Below are positions 7,833 through 15,930 of a stretch of 50,204 bases of DNA, piece after piece. The position numbers and the translations under genes are program-made. This stretch comes from Nitrospira sp. (GTDB lineage Bacteria; Nitrospirota; Nitrospiria; Nitrospirales; Nitrospiraceae), in NCBI GenBank assembly GCA_020846195.1, contig JADLEJ010000032.1, positions 1 through 50,204 on the forward strand. Reading direction: 5' to 3'. The notes beneath the pieces were generated by a model. It made no database searches. It saw only the letters and a list, made by a program, of their open reading frames with translations, and was not told where the DNA came from. Within the stretch, counting starts at the first letter, position 1. The number at the start of each line of letters is the position of its first letter.

Positions 7833-9203
7833 ATGCGCATGTCTTCTCGCCGCCTGCGTGCTTCGGTCCTTGGTCTCGGACTATTCGTGCTTGCTGGATT
7901 GAGCGGGGCGCCGTCCGCCTCCGCCCAGTTAGGGAAACCCGAGGGTCTTTACTATAAATCCTGGGCTATCGTCGTCGGGGTCGAGCACTATCTGCTGGCG
8001 CCGCCGATTCCCGGAGCCATACAGGATGCGAAGACGGTCGCTCAGGCCTTTCGTCAGATGGGCTTCGATGAAGTGGTCGAGGTCTACGACACGGATGCCA
8101 GTTTTCGCCGGCTGCAGCAGCTCTTGTCGAACATGTTGCCGCGCAAGGTCGGACGGATGGATCGCCTGGTGCTGTTCTATGTGGGACATGCCGGCGTGAC
8201 GCAAGATGTCGATGGGAAGGACCTGGGCTACTTGGTTCCGTCGGATGCGCAGGTCAATAATGTCGCCAAGTCCATCACCTTCGACCAGCTCAAGGAAGTG
8301 ACCCGGCGCCTGGCGGCGAAACACACGCTGTTCATTCTCGATACCGCGGTTCGCGGTTGGGAAGTCACGGCGCCCCAGCAGTTGTCTCTCGAAGGCCGGT
8401 TGTCCCCGGAGAACGACACGGAACGGCGGGCGATGCAGGTGATTACTGCAGGGGATAAGGGAGAAGCGTCGAAGCGCGTCGGGGATGCGAGTGTGTTCGT
8501 GAAAACGCTGTTGGCCGGATTGCAGGGTGCGGCGGATCTGAATAAGGACGGCTGGCTGATGGCCTCCGAGTTGGGAGCCTATTTAGAAAAGGATGTTTCA
8601 AAAGCGACGAGCGGACAGCAACATCCTATTTCCGCCAGGCTCGACGGAGATGGCGATACGGTGCTGATCGAAGGGCGCAAGGCGGCGTTTGTGCTTGGCG
8701 CAGGGCCGCAGACTCCCGCTGAACGGCAACAGGCGGCCCGGGCGCAATACGACCAGGCGTTTGTGCTGCTTCAGGAGGGGACGCGCGCAGAAGAGGCGCT
8801 GGAACGGTTGAATCGTTCAATCGAATTGAATCCGGAATTCGGCGATGCCTATGTGCTGAAAAGTTATATTCGGCTTGAGCTGTTGCCCAATCTTGACGAG
8901 GCCTTGGCCGCTGGCCGGTTGGCCGCTACGCATGCAGCCACGAATCCCGATTCGCACTACACGCTGGGGTTGGTTTATGAAAAGCGAGGAAACTTTCCAG
9001 AGGCCGAACAGGCGTTTTTGCAGGCGCTGAAGGTGAACGCCGCTTATCAGGACGTCTATTTTTCACTCGGCACGCTCTATGCGGATCGTCTGAATGATCA
9101 GGCCAAGTCCGTCGAGGCGTTTCGCCGTTATGTCGAGCTGGGCGGAACCGATTCCCGTGCGCGAGCGGCTGTGAGCCAGGCCGACGCTCAGCCGAAGCCC
9201 TAG
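7833..9203 (+). CDS. Secreted caspase-fold (C14-like) protein with TPRs, catalytic Cys absent
   Basis: A 456-residue exported protein. Start 7833 gives a good signal peptide (MRMSSRRLR, then hydrophobic, cleavage near SASA-Q); ATGs at 7806 and 7839 are alternatives. Residues about 42-260 are a caspase/peptidase C14 domain: SWAIVVGVEHY strand, the His region LFYVGHAG with His119, and the segment LGYLVPSDA. At the second catalytic site, where active members read D-x-C, this protein reads D170-T-A172 (codons gat acc gcg), so the nucleophile is missing. A Ca-loop-like DLNKDGWLMASEL follows at about 235-247, as in many C14 proteins. Residues about 310-450 are three or four TPRs. It is probably a non-catalytic periplasmic scaffold; this is inference. 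Confidence 0.8.
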   Translation: MRMSSRRLRASVLGLGLFVLAGLSGAPSASAQLGKPEGLYYKSWAIVVGVEHYLLAPPIPGAIQDAKTVAQAFRQMGFDEVVEVYDTDASFRRLQQLLSNMLPRKVGRMDRLVLFYVGHAGVTQDVDGKDLGYLVPSDAQVNNVAKSITFDQLKEVTRRLAAKHTLFILDTAVRGWEVTAPQQLSLEGRLSPENDTERRAMQVITAGDKGEASKRVGDASVFVKTLLAGLQGAADLNKDGWLMASELGAYLEKDVSKATSGQQHPISARLDGDGDTVLIEGRKAAFVLGAGPQTPAERQQAARAQYDQAFVLLQEGTRAEEALERLNRSIELNPEFGDAYVLKSYIRLELLPNLDEALAAGRLAATHAATNPDSHYTLGLVYEKRGNFPEAEQAFLQALKVNAAYQDVYFSLGTLYADRLNDQAKSVEAFRRYVELGGTDSRARAAVSQADAQPKP

Positions 9204-9205
9204 CC

Positions 9206-9376
9206 CTAGTCTTTTCCCCCGCCCTTGAGATAGCCCAATCCGATTTTCAGCGCGCGCCGGGTGATTTCTGGCCAGCGCACTTGAGGATATTCCGCCAAGA
9301 CCGCTGCGGCCTTGGGATCTTGAATGTCCAAGCTGGCGATCTTAATAATGCCGTCTTCTATTTGAACGTCGGCCAC
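9206..9376 (-). CDS. Small conserved-looking protein, 56 aa
   Basis: A short minus-strand gene with a GTG start at 9374-9376. The start is fixed by an AGGAG ribosome site seven bases upstream and by an in-frame TGA 18 bases before it. The product starts MADVQIEDGIIKIAS and ends GYLKGGGKD. It is soluble, with an acidic beta-like N-terminus and a helical, basic C-terminal half (WPEITRRALKIGLGYL). I do not recognise the family. It is convergent with the caspase-fold gene, with only two bases between the two stop codons. Confidence 0.6.
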   Translation of the reverse strand: MADVQIEDGIIKIASLDIQDPKAAAVLAEYPQVRWPEITRRALKIGLGYLKGGGKD

Positions 9377-9496
9377 AGTGTGTCTCCTCTGTCATCGTGC
9401 ATCGCGTGGATTGAATCGGCCTGGTCTCGTCAACCGTTTGCGCGTCGTTGCGTTGACGGAAATAATGACGCATGTTAGCATGAATTCACGCGAATT

Positions 9497-9526
9497 TTGA
9501 ACCGGTTTGAAGCTCTACGTTATCAT
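9497..9526 (+). promoter_or_regulatory. Promoter of the lipoprotein operon
   Basis: TTGAAC (9497-9502) and TATCAT (9521-9526) are 18 bases apart, followed by a GAAGGAGGA ribosome site and the ATG at 9551. This fits a sigma70-type promoter driving the run of genes to about 14171. Confidence 0.45.
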
Positions 9527-9550
9527 TGCCCCGTTGTGAAGGAGGATCGC

Positions 9551-10117
9551 ATGGTTACATCGCAAGCGCGTGTTACGAGACTGGCGGGAGCTGGGCTTGC
9601 CGTTGTTCTCTTAGTCGGACTGGCCGCTTGCGGCGGTCCTCCCAAATGGGTGCAAAAGGGGTCGGGCGCGTTCAATGAAAAGGATAGCAAGGCCTTCTAT
9701 GGGGTGGGGGCGGTAGTCGGGGTGAAGAACGAGCCGCTGGCATGGGATACGGCAGAGAATCGCGCGCGCGCGGAAATTGCCAAGACGTTTGAAACCTACA
9801 CCGGCTATCTGATGAGAGATTACGCGGCGTCGACGACGGCTGGCGACTTCACCAGAAACACGGAAGAGCAGAATGTCGAACGGGCAATCAAGACGGTCAC
9901 GACGGCGACGCTGAGCGGCGTGCGTCCGGTCGATCGATTTAAAGACGACAAGACCAATACCTATTATGTCCTCACCAGGCTGAACCTCGAAGAAATGAAG
10001 AACAACTTGGAGCAGGCGAAAGAGCTGAATGCGCAGGTGCGCGACTTTGTCCGAAAGAATGCCGACAAGATGTTCGACCGGCTGGAGAAAGAGGAAGACA
10101 AGCGTTTGGCGCGATAA
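9551..10117 (+). CDS. LPP20-like lipoprotein
   Basis: A 188-residue predicted outer-membrane or periplasmic lipoprotein. I chose ATG 9551, behind a strong GGAGGA site, over the upstream ATG at 9497 that lies inside the promoter. The signal ends in the lipobox LAAC. The mature part has the PKWVQKGSGAF start and the GVGAV...ENRARAEIAKTFETYTGYL block typical of LPP20-family proteins (named after a Helicobacter lipoprotein), where a helix rich in Ala/Arg follows the first strands. The C-terminus is charged and coiled-coil-like (FDRLEKEEDKRLA). Exact function in this family is not established. It begins an operon of four envelope lipoproteins. Confidence 0.78.
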   Translation: MVTSQARVTRLAGAGLAVVLLVGLAACGGPPKWVQKGSGAFNEKDSKAFYGVGAVVGVKNEPLAWDTAENRARAEIAKTFETYTGYLMRDYAASTTAGDFTRNTEEQNVERAIKTVTTATLSGVRPVDRFKDDKTNTYYVLTRLNLEEMKNNLEQAKELNAQVRDFVRKNADKMFDRLEKEEDKRLAR

Positions 10118-10166
10118 GGCGGCCAGCGTGTTGTTCTCTCAAGATGTTCAGCGGAGGGTTGGTGCG

Positions 10167-10784
10167 ATGGGGATGAAGTCTGGGAAGTCTGGATGGTTGG
10201 CGCTGGGGGCGTTGGCGGTGTTGACGCTGGCGGGGTGCGGGCATGAAACGAAAGTCACGCGGGTCGATGCCGGCGTGGTCACTGACCTCAGCGGGCGCTG
10301 GAACGATACCGACTCGCGGATGGTGGCTGAAACCATGGTCAAGGAATCGCTCGACTATCCCTGGCTTGGCAACTTTTCCCAAGCCAAGCATCGCCAGCCC
10401 GTTGTCGTGGTCGGCACGATCTTGAACAGCAGCCATGAGCACATCAGCATCCAGACATTTGTGACCGATCTTGAGCGTGAGCTGACGAATTCGCAGAAGG
10501 TGACGTTCGTTGCTGGCAAGGGCGAGCGCGAGGAGTTGCGCACTGAGCGCAAAGAGCAGGCGATGTATTCCCGCGAGGATACGCAAAAGGCTCCCGGAAA
10601 AGAGATCGGCGCCGATTACATGATGAAGGGGACGATTTCGACGATCCTCGACGAACTGGACGGGACGAAGGCGGTGTTCTATCAAGTGGATCTCCAGATG
10701 ATCGATCTGGAGAGCAATGCCAAAGTGTGGTACGGACAGAAGAAAATCAAGAAGGTCATCGAAAAGAAGCGAACCATTTTCTAG
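10167..10784 (+). CDS. LpoB-like lipoprotein (penicillin-binding protein activator family)
   Basis: A lipoprotein of 205 residues resembling LpoB (COG3417), the outer-membrane activator of PBP1b in enterobacteria. The ATG at 10167 follows a GGAGGG ribosome site and gives a signal peptide with lipobox LAGC. The family pattern is visible: VTDLSGRWNDTDSR near the N-terminus, PVVVVGTILN strand, QTFVTDLERELTNSQKVTFV, EIGADYMMKGTIS, then a final strand with VDLQMIDLESNAKVWYG. Whether it activates a PBP in a bacterium with no PBP gene nearby is unknown. It lies 49 bases after the LPP20-like gene and belongs to the same transcription unit. Confidence 0.82.
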   Translation: MGMKSGKSGWLALGALAVLTLAGCGHETKVTRVDAGVVTDLSGRWNDTDSRMVAETMVKESLDYPWLGNFSQAKHRQPVVVVGTILNSSHEHISIQTFVTDLERELTNSQKVTFVAGKGEREELRTERKEQAMYSREDTQKAPGKEIGADYMMKGTISTILDELDGTKAVFYQVDLQMIDLESNAKVWYGQKKIKKVIEKKRTIF

Positions 10785-10798
10785 GCTCCAAGACTCTG

Positions 10799-12292
10799 TT
10801 GAGCCCTCTCCTCTCACGTCTTGCCCACCGTTCTCTGGCGCCATGGCGCGCCGTTTATTTATCTCTTCGATTCGCGGTGCTTGCCGGGTTGCTGCTGACG
10901 ACCGCGTGCGGCCCTTCCGTGAATCGCTATCTGCTAATCGAGCAAAGCCTTGCCGCAGGCGACGCCAAGCAGGCCGACGCGATTGTGCAACAAGCTGAAA
11001 AATCCTACGGAGAGAAGAGCCGCCTGTTGTACGGCATGGATCGCGGGATGACGCTTCAGCTGGCTGGCGACTACCAGCAGAGCAATGCGGTCTTGGAGCA
11101 AGCCGAGGAGGAAGTGGATCGGCTCTATACGAGAACCATTCGCTCCGAGGCCGCTGCGTTTCTCACCAACGACAACGCGTTATTCTACGAAGGCGATTCC
11201 TACGAGCATGTGATGATCAATGTCGTCAAGGCCTTGAATTACGCCGCGCAGGGGCAGCTTCAGGACGCGTTGGTGGAAGCCCGCCGGATCGATCACCGGC
11301 TTAACGTACTCACGGATAGAATCAAGGACAAGGCTGGCTATCGAGAAGATGGGTTTGCCCGCTATCTGACCGGCATTCTCTATGAAGCTGCAGACGATGT
11401 GAATGACGCGTTCATTGCCTACCGGAAGGCCTATGACGCCTACGAAGCCAACCGAAGTTGGGCGCATACGCCGGTGCCGGCGCAATTGCGCGCGGATCTG
11501 CTTCGGACTGCGGAGGCGTTGCATTTCACGAATGAGTTTGAGGAGTATCGGCGGCTCTTCCCCGACACGGTCTGGCAGACCAGTGCGGCGCAGCGGGGCC
11601 TCGCCCAAGTGGTATTGATCAGCTATAATGGCCGCGCTCCCTACAAGGAGGACCGCTTTCTCGACTTGCCGATCAGCTTGGATGCCTTGCAGCTCGTATT
11701 GTTGAATCGTGGATTCTCTCAGTCGTCGAACAGATATCAGAACCGGGGTGTCGACAGTGTCCTGTATGGCCTCAATGGCCGTGTCGTACGGGTGGCGTTA
11801 CCGCGATTGATTCCACAGAAAACGCAGGTGCCCGTGGAGCAGTTGACGCTGGTTAGCGAGACCGGCCGGCAGGTAAAGGTCTCTTCGGAGTTAGGGCAGA
11901 ACATTTCCGCGCTGGCCGATAAAAGCCTGTCCGATAGGTTGCCCGGCATCGCGGTCAAGGCCGTGGCGCGCGCTGCGGCTAAGTTTGCGATGGCGGAAGG
12001 AGCCACACGCGGCGCCCAGCAAGCCGCGGGGAAAGACGCGGCTCCATGGGTCGGACTGATCGTGAGCCTGCTGACCAAAGGACTTGCGGTGGCCTCGGAA
12101 GAGGCCGACAAGCGCAGCTGGCAGACGCTTCCGGATGAAATTCATATCGCTCGCGCGTGGGTGGAGCCTGGGCAGTATACGGCGTCGGTGCAACTGATTG
12201 GGCGGGGAAGCGGGCCAGCGGCGGAGAGTCGGCGCACGCTCACGCTCGCTCCGGGACAAACCGCGGTCATGATTCAACGGGTGATTCAATGA
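10799..12292 (+). CDS. COG3014-like lipoprotein with helical repeat region
   Basis: A large lipoprotein of about 497 residues. The start is uncertain: TTG at 10799 gives a good n-region before the hydrophobic core and the lipobox TTAC-G; GTG 10727 (inside lpoB) and GTG 10877 are alternatives, and none has a strong ribosome site. The N-terminal 250 residues are helical and TPR-like (LLYGMDRGMTLQLAGDY, LTGILYEAADDVNDAFIAYRKAY), matching what I recall of COG3014. A later segment has a Gly/Ala-rich amphipathic helix (about ARAAAKFAMAEGATRG) and a final beta domain ending TLAPGQTAVMIQ. It overlaps the next start by four bases. Such genes are often found next to LpoB-like genes, suggesting one envelope assembly. 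Confidence 0.72.
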   Translation: MSPLLSRLAHRSLAPWRAVYLSLRFAVLAGLLLTTACGPSVNRYLLIEQSLAAGDAKQADAIVQQAEKSYGEKSRLLYGMDRGMTLQLAGDYQQSNAVLEQAEEEVDRLYTRTIRSEAAAFLTNDNALFYEGDSYEHVMINVVKALNYAAQGQLQDALVEARRIDHRLNVLTDRIKDKAGYREDGFARYLTGILYEAADDVNDAFIAYRKAYDAYEANRSWAHTPVPAQLRADLLRTAEALHFTNEFEEYRRLFPDTVWQTSAAQRGLAQVVLISYNGRAPYKEDRFLDLPISLDALQLVLLNRGFSQSSNRYQNRGVDSVLYGLNGRVVRVALPRLIPQKTQVPVEQLTLVSETGRQVKVSSELGQNISALADKSLSDRLPGIAVKAVARAAAKFAMAEGATRGAQQAAGKDAAPWVGLIVSLLTKGLAVASEEADKRSWQTLPDEIHIARAWVEPGQYTASVQLIGRGSGPAAESRRTLTLAPGQTAVMIQRVIQ

Positions 12293-13434
12293 GGGCACTG
12301 GCCAGTCTGAGGCGCGAGGTGCTGTTGCCGCTGGGCATGCTGCTCATCGCAGGCGTGGCCCTTTCGAGTTGCACCTGGTTCGGAGGGAAGGCGAAGCCGG
12401 CGTGGGTGGATGGGGCGAGCGCAGAGTATTCGCCGGCTCAATATCTCTTGGGCGAAGGACAGGCCTCGAGCAAGAGTGCCGCGTCCGATCAGGCCTACGC
12501 CGCCGTCTCAAGGATTTTTAAGGCCGAAGTCGCTGCGCAGGCGAAGGATTGGGAATCGTATCTGCTCGTCGAAAACCGGGGCGCGACGAATACCGAACGG
12601 CGGCTGACGCTCGATCAGGTGACGAATGTGTCAACCGACAAGGTGCTCGAGAACGTGAAGATTCTCGATACCTGGTACGACCGGCATCAGAGGATGCACT
12701 ACGCGCTGGCGGGAATGCATCGCGGCCAGGGCGAGGCGGCGATGATGGATAAGATGCGAGAGCTGGACCGGACGATTGAGGCCGATCTGCTCGAAGCCCG
12801 GCAGACGGCCGACAAGCTGGCGAAAGTGAGAGACCTTCGCCGTGCGGCGAAGAATTTGGTGCTGCGTGAAGCGTTCAACGCGGACTTGCGCGTCATCCGC
12901 TCTTCTGGCCAGGGGACTCCGGCGGCCTACCGTGTGAATGAATTAACGAACGAGCTGGATCAGTTTCTTTCGACGAACCTGGTGCTCGCAGTCGAGGTGG
13001 CGGGGGATCATGCGGAGCCGATTCAGCGATCGCTCATGGAAGGGCTGATCCGCGAGGGGTTGCATGTCGCCACTCAACAGGCCGGCAGCGAATTGCTGGT
13101 GCGCGGCACCGTGCATGTGTGGTCGATCGATGTGCGCGACCCGCAATTTAAGTATGTGCGGTGGTGCAGCGATTTCGATGTGGTGGAGATCGCGACGCGG
13201 CGCGTGGTCGGCGCGATGTCGCGCGGAGGGAAGGAAGGGCATCTCTCTGACCGCGAAGCGGCCGGGAAAGCCCTACGGGTTATCCAACAAGAATTTTCCG
13301 CAGACCTTGCCAAAGCGATCGCATCTCATGTATTTGGAGAGGCGTCATTACCGGGCCAGGCGCCCTCTCCGGCCGGATGCCCAAGAGAATCCACACCGGC
13401 GAACCCGGCGGGATCGAGCGCACGCCCATTTTAA
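12289..13434 (+). CDS. LPP20-like lipoprotein, long form
   Basis: A 381-residue lipoprotein started by the ATG at 12289, inside an ATGA overlap with the previous gene. The lipobox is LSSC. It repeats the LPP20 theme of the first gene in the operon: KPAWVDGASAEYSPAQYLLG, then SDQAYAAVSRIFKAEV helix and LALDGMHR-like strand (here YALAGMHRGQG). A coiled coil follows (about residues 150-200), then an extra domain (about 225-345) with LVRGTVHVWSIDVRDP and a conserved-looking RGGKEGHLS loop. The C-terminal 30 residues are Pro/Ser-rich and low complexity. It may have arisen by duplication of an LPP20 module fused to another domain. Confidence 0.72.
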   Translation: MRALASLRREVLLPLGMLLIAGVALSSCTWFGGKAKPAWVDGASAEYSPAQYLLGEGQASSKSAASDQAYAAVSRIFKAEVAAQAKDWESYLLVENRGATNTERRLTLDQVTNVSTDKVLENVKILDTWYDRHQRMHYALAGMHRGQGEAAMMDKMRELDRTIEADLLEARQTADKLAKVRDLRRAAKNLVLREAFNADLRVIRSSGQGTPAAYRVNELTNELDQFLSTNLVLAVEVAGDHAEPIQRSLMEGLIREGLHVATQQAGSELLVRGTVHVWSIDVRDPQFKYVRWCSDFDVVEIATRRVVGAMSRGGKEGHLSDREAAGKALRVIQQEFSADLAKAIASHVFGEASLPGQAPSPAGCPRESTPANPAGSSARPF

Positions 13435-13453
13435 CGAGGAGGAACCCAGTACC

Positions 13454-13723
13454 GTGACACAGTCTACAAAAAAAGCGATGGGCCGCGCCCCACGGAGCCG
13501 CGGACGCGGACTGACGAAGACCGGACGGAAGGTGTCGAGCCGGCTGGCCAAGCGCAAGCTGGGCGACCGGCTGAAGGACGACACGGCGTCGTTCAATCAA
13601 GGCAATTTAGCCGATACCCTGCGCAAGCAGGGGTATGAAGATGTGCCGCTGGACGAGCTGCAAGACCGGCTCTCGAAACTCCAGGGGCCGCTGGCCGCCC
13701 TGATCATGAAGGGGAGGGTGTGA
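13454..13723 (+). CDS. Basic small protein, possible antitoxin of the PIN gene
   Basis: An 89-residue protein starting at GTG 13454, with AGGAGG about 12 bases upstream. The first half is very basic (SRGRGLTKTGRKVSSRLAKRKLG) and could bind DNA or RNA; the second half is a helix-turn-helix-sized acidic segment ending LQGPLAALIMKGRV. It lies 4 bases before the PIN gene, the usual order of antitoxin then toxin in type II systems, but no known antitoxin fold (AbrB, RHH, Phd) is evident. The antitoxin label is from context only. Confidence 0.55.
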   Translation: MTQSTKKAMGRAPRSRGRGLTKTGRKVSSRLAKRKLGDRLKDDTASFNQGNLADTLRKQGYEDVPLDELQDRLSKLQGPLAALIMKGRV

Positions 13724-13727
13724 CCGC

Positions 13728-14171
13728 ATGCCATACTACTATTTCGATTCCACGGCGCTGGTGAAGCGCTACAGCATGGAACGGGGCACTCGCGTCGTCA
13801 ACAAGTTGATGGTCAAGCGCGGGAAGGTCGCCATTCTGCCAACCTGGACAGTGACGGATTTTTACGCCACGCTGTCCAATCGCGCCCAGCAGGGAGAGAT
13901 CACCCGGGACGATTGTTATTCGGTCTTGTATAAATTCGAGCTGGAGTCCAAAGCCGGCCTCTTTGAATTTATTGCGCCGACGATGGGGACCTATCTGGCC
14001 ACCAAAGAGCTGGCCTTGGAGTATCCATTTCTTCGGACGCCGCAGGTCATGCATCTGGCATTGGCGCTGGAGTTGAAGCCGTTGCGACTGACGGTGGTGA
14101 GCGCCGACGCGCAGTTGCTGGCGGCATCGAAGACGGCGGGCTTGCACATCGTTAACCCTGAAGAGGACTAG
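13728..14171 (+). CDS. PIN-domain protein (VapC-like)
   Basis: A 147-residue PIN-domain protein, the fold of VapC endoribonuclease toxins. The N-terminal motif YFDSTALVKRY has the metal-binding Asp7; the C-terminal strand has VVSADAQLLAA with Asp127 and the usual closing IVNPE. Two positions are atypical: the second-motif acid is Asp44 (TVTDFY) where Glu is usual, and the DALHLA-type motif reads QVMHLA, so the third metal-binding Asp is replaced by Gln106. Activity may therefore be altered. It follows the small basic ORF by 4 bases, giving a toxin-antitoxin-like arrangement at the end of the lipoprotein operon. Confidence 0.75.
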   Translation: MPYYYFDSTALVKRYSMERGTRVVNKLMVKRGKVAILPTWTVTDFYATLSNRAQQGEITRDDCYSVLYKFELESKAGLFEFIAPTMGTYLATKELALEYPFLRTPQVMHLALALELKPLRLTVVSADAQLLAASKTAGLHIVNPEED

Positions 14172-14186
14172 CGGCAGGGGGCGCGG

Positions 14187-14699
14187 TCAGAGACATTGGT
14201 ATTCGGCGGCCATGGCATCGATTATCTGGTGCCAGTTGTCGGAAGCTGCACGAAGACGCTTGCCCTCCTCAAGGAGGCGAGCGTCTTGCGAAGCGGGCAG
14301 ATCCAGCTCCGTGACGTGGCTGAGGCTCGTGCGGGCGAGAGCCAGGCTGCCGCAGACTCCCGATGACGCTGGCAATTGGCCGCCGGCTCGTTGAAAGAGC
14401 GCCATGGCCCGGTACGCATGCTCGTGGGACCTGAAGAGCGCTTCCTGGCTTTTTCGGAATGCCGCCTTCTCTCCGGTCTCACGTTTGCTGAGTTGGGCGG
14501 CGAGCAACGCGGCCCGTCCCATCATCATCGCGGCCCCATCCGCATCGTCGTTCCCGATCGCATCTTCCGCTTTCGACTGAAGCCGGCCCAATTCAGCCTC
14601 GTCTCCCATCACCTGCGCCACACCGGCAGCGGAGTGTAGTGCCAGGCTGGTCAACAGCACCAGCATGAAAACCGCCAGGTGGCGCAAGCCGGTCATCAA
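14187..14699 (-). CDS. Exported helical protein of unknown function
   Basis: A 170-residue protein with a clear signal peptide (hydrophobic residues about 8-25, cleavage near AQV). The mature part is nearly all alpha-helical and Ala-rich, with two Cys (GVCGSLALA and the penultimate CL) that could pair. I do not recognise the family. The sequence EAELGRLQSKAEDAI to AALLAAQLSKRE looks like a helical hairpin. It is convergent with the PIN gene (15 bases apart) and divergent from the small gene at 14859. Confidence 0.6.
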   Translation of the reverse strand: MMTGLRHLAVFMLVLLTSLALHSAAGVAQVMGDEAELGRLQSKAEDAIGNDDADGAAMMMGRAALLAAQLSKRETGEKAAFRKSQEALFRSHEHAYRAMALFQRAGGQLPASSGVCGSLALARTSLSHVTELDLPASQDARLLEEGKRLRAASDNWHQIIDAMAAEYQCL

Positions 14700-14762
14700 G
14701 GACTCCTTGCACTACAGATGAACAGATTCCCACTCTACTCAGCTGCGGCCCCGGCTGGCAAG

Positions 14763-14792
14763 TTGCCACTGCCTTGAATGGATCAGTATAAT
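14763..14792 (+). promoter_or_regulatory. Promoter of the 62-aa gene
   Basis: TTGCCA (14763-14768) and a perfect TATAAT (14787-14792) are 18 bases apart, followed by an AAGGAG site and the GTG at 14859. This is the clearest promoter in the first half of the window. Confidence 0.5.
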
Positions 14793-14858
14793 CCGCCGTC
14801 TTTGGGGCGATCGTTGGCCTGACCGGTGGATACCGGTTTTTCGGGAAGGAGCTGCGCC

Positions 14859-15047
14859 GTGCATTATTGGGTAAAAATCGTGTTTGTGGACAATCAGGAG
14901 TTGTTAATCAAGGATGCGGTCAGCCATCGGCTGTCGGAAGACCAGGAGTTTATTTACGTGGAGTCGCCGCGGGAAATGATCCTGGTTCCGATCAAGCAGA
15001 TTAAATATCTGTCCTGCGATGCCACGGTGTTTGCGTCGAAAAAGTAA
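14859..15047 (+). CDS. Small protein, 62 aa, unknown function
   Basis: A short gene starting at GTG 14859 with AAGGAG eight bases upstream; an earlier in-frame GTG at 14826 lacks such a site. The product begins MHYWVKIVFVDNQELL and has alternating hydrophobic residues (IYVESPREMILVPIKQIKYL), suggesting a small beta-barrel or beta-sheet protein. No family is recognised. A strong promoter precedes it, so it is probably expressed on its own. It is convergent with the osmolyte cluster. Confidence 0.6.
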   Translation: MHYWVKIVFVDNQELLIKDAVSHRLSEDQEFIYVESPREMILVPIKQIKYLSCDATVFASKK

Positions 15048-15086
15048 ACGCAGCGCATTGAGGGGCCTCTTGCAGCGGCGCTGTTT

Positions 15087-15923
15087 TCAGGCGGCGAGCT
15101 TCAGGAGGTCCAGCACCGCCTGATTCCATCCAACCGGCCCGATGCCCTGGGCGCGAATCAGCTGCGGGACATGGATGTCGCAATCGTACGATCCGTCCGG
15201 TTTCTGCACCAGCACCGGATGATCCACCGCGAGCAGAAGCGGGAGATCGTTCAAGCTATCCCCGATCCCTACGGTTTCAACGTCGTTCGCCGGTCCATCC
15301 AGCCTCCATTGGCGCTTGTAGTAGTGGAGCAGGGTCAGCGCGGCCTGGCCTTTGTCGGTGAGCCCGGTCAGATGAAAAAAACGCCCGCCCTTGGTCCATT
15401 GCAATCCGCGCGCGACGATTTGACGGCAGACCTCTGTGGCAATCGTGGCGGGGCCTTGCACGAGGTACGGTTCGTCGTATTCGCGAAGCGTGGCCAGCCG
15501 CGCGGCTTCTGGAGACAACCCGGTCAGCTCGATAATTTCATCGAGCGAGAGATCCCCGAATCCGATCAATGGCGTGCCGACGGCCTCCTCGATTTGCTTG
15601 AGGACGTCGCGCAGCATGGCGTAAGGCGTGCCGAGTTCAATGACGTGATAGGCGGCCCGCCGCCGCGCCCGGTCGAGCGGGAATCCAAAGGTGCCGAGCG
15701 GCACGAAGATGGCGCCGCCGTTTTCCACGATGAACGGGCCCTGGTGATTGAGGCGTTGCCGAAGCGGCTCGATTTCCGCGCGGGTTTTGCTCGACACCAG
15801 GACGATGGGAATCTGGTTCGCCTGGAGCCGTTCGAGGGCCGGTCGCGCCGCATCGAACGAATAGGTCTGGCTATCGAGCAGGCAGCCATCCAGGTCGGTA
15901 AAGACAAGGTAGTGAGGGCGCAT
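15087..15923 (-). CDS. HAD-IIB phosphatase, mannosyl/glucosyl-3-phosphoglycerate phosphatase-like
   Basis: A Cof-type HAD phosphatase of 278 residues in the MPGP subgroup, which removes phosphate from glycosyl-3-phosphoglycerates to release the osmolyte. Motif I is VFTDLDGCLLD with nucleophile Asp10 and acid Asp12; motif II is in VLVSSKT; the IVENGGAIFVP element is characteristic of the subgroup; motif IV is GIGDSLNDLPLL. I start at ATG 15921-15923, since motif I then sits at its normal distance; an upstream frame adds 14 residues overlapping the preceding gene. It is the last gene of the cluster with two glycosyltransferases. Whether the substrate carries glucose, mannose or both cannot be told. 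Confidence 0.83.
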   Translation of the reverse strand: MRPHYLVFTDLDGCLLDSQTYSFDAARPALERLQANQIPIVLVSSKTRAEIEPLRQRLNHQGPFIVENGGAIFVPLGTFGFPLDRARRRAAYHVIELGTPYAMLRDVLKQIEEAVGTPLIGFGDLSLDEIIELTGLSPEAARLATLREYDEPYLVQGPATIATEVCRQIVARGLQWTKGGRFFHLTGLTDKGQAALTLLHYYKRQWRLDGPANDVETVGIGDSLNDLPLLLAVDHPVLVQKPDGSYDCDIHVPQLIRAQGIGPVGWNQAVLDLLKLAA

Positions 15924-15930
15924 AGAAGCC

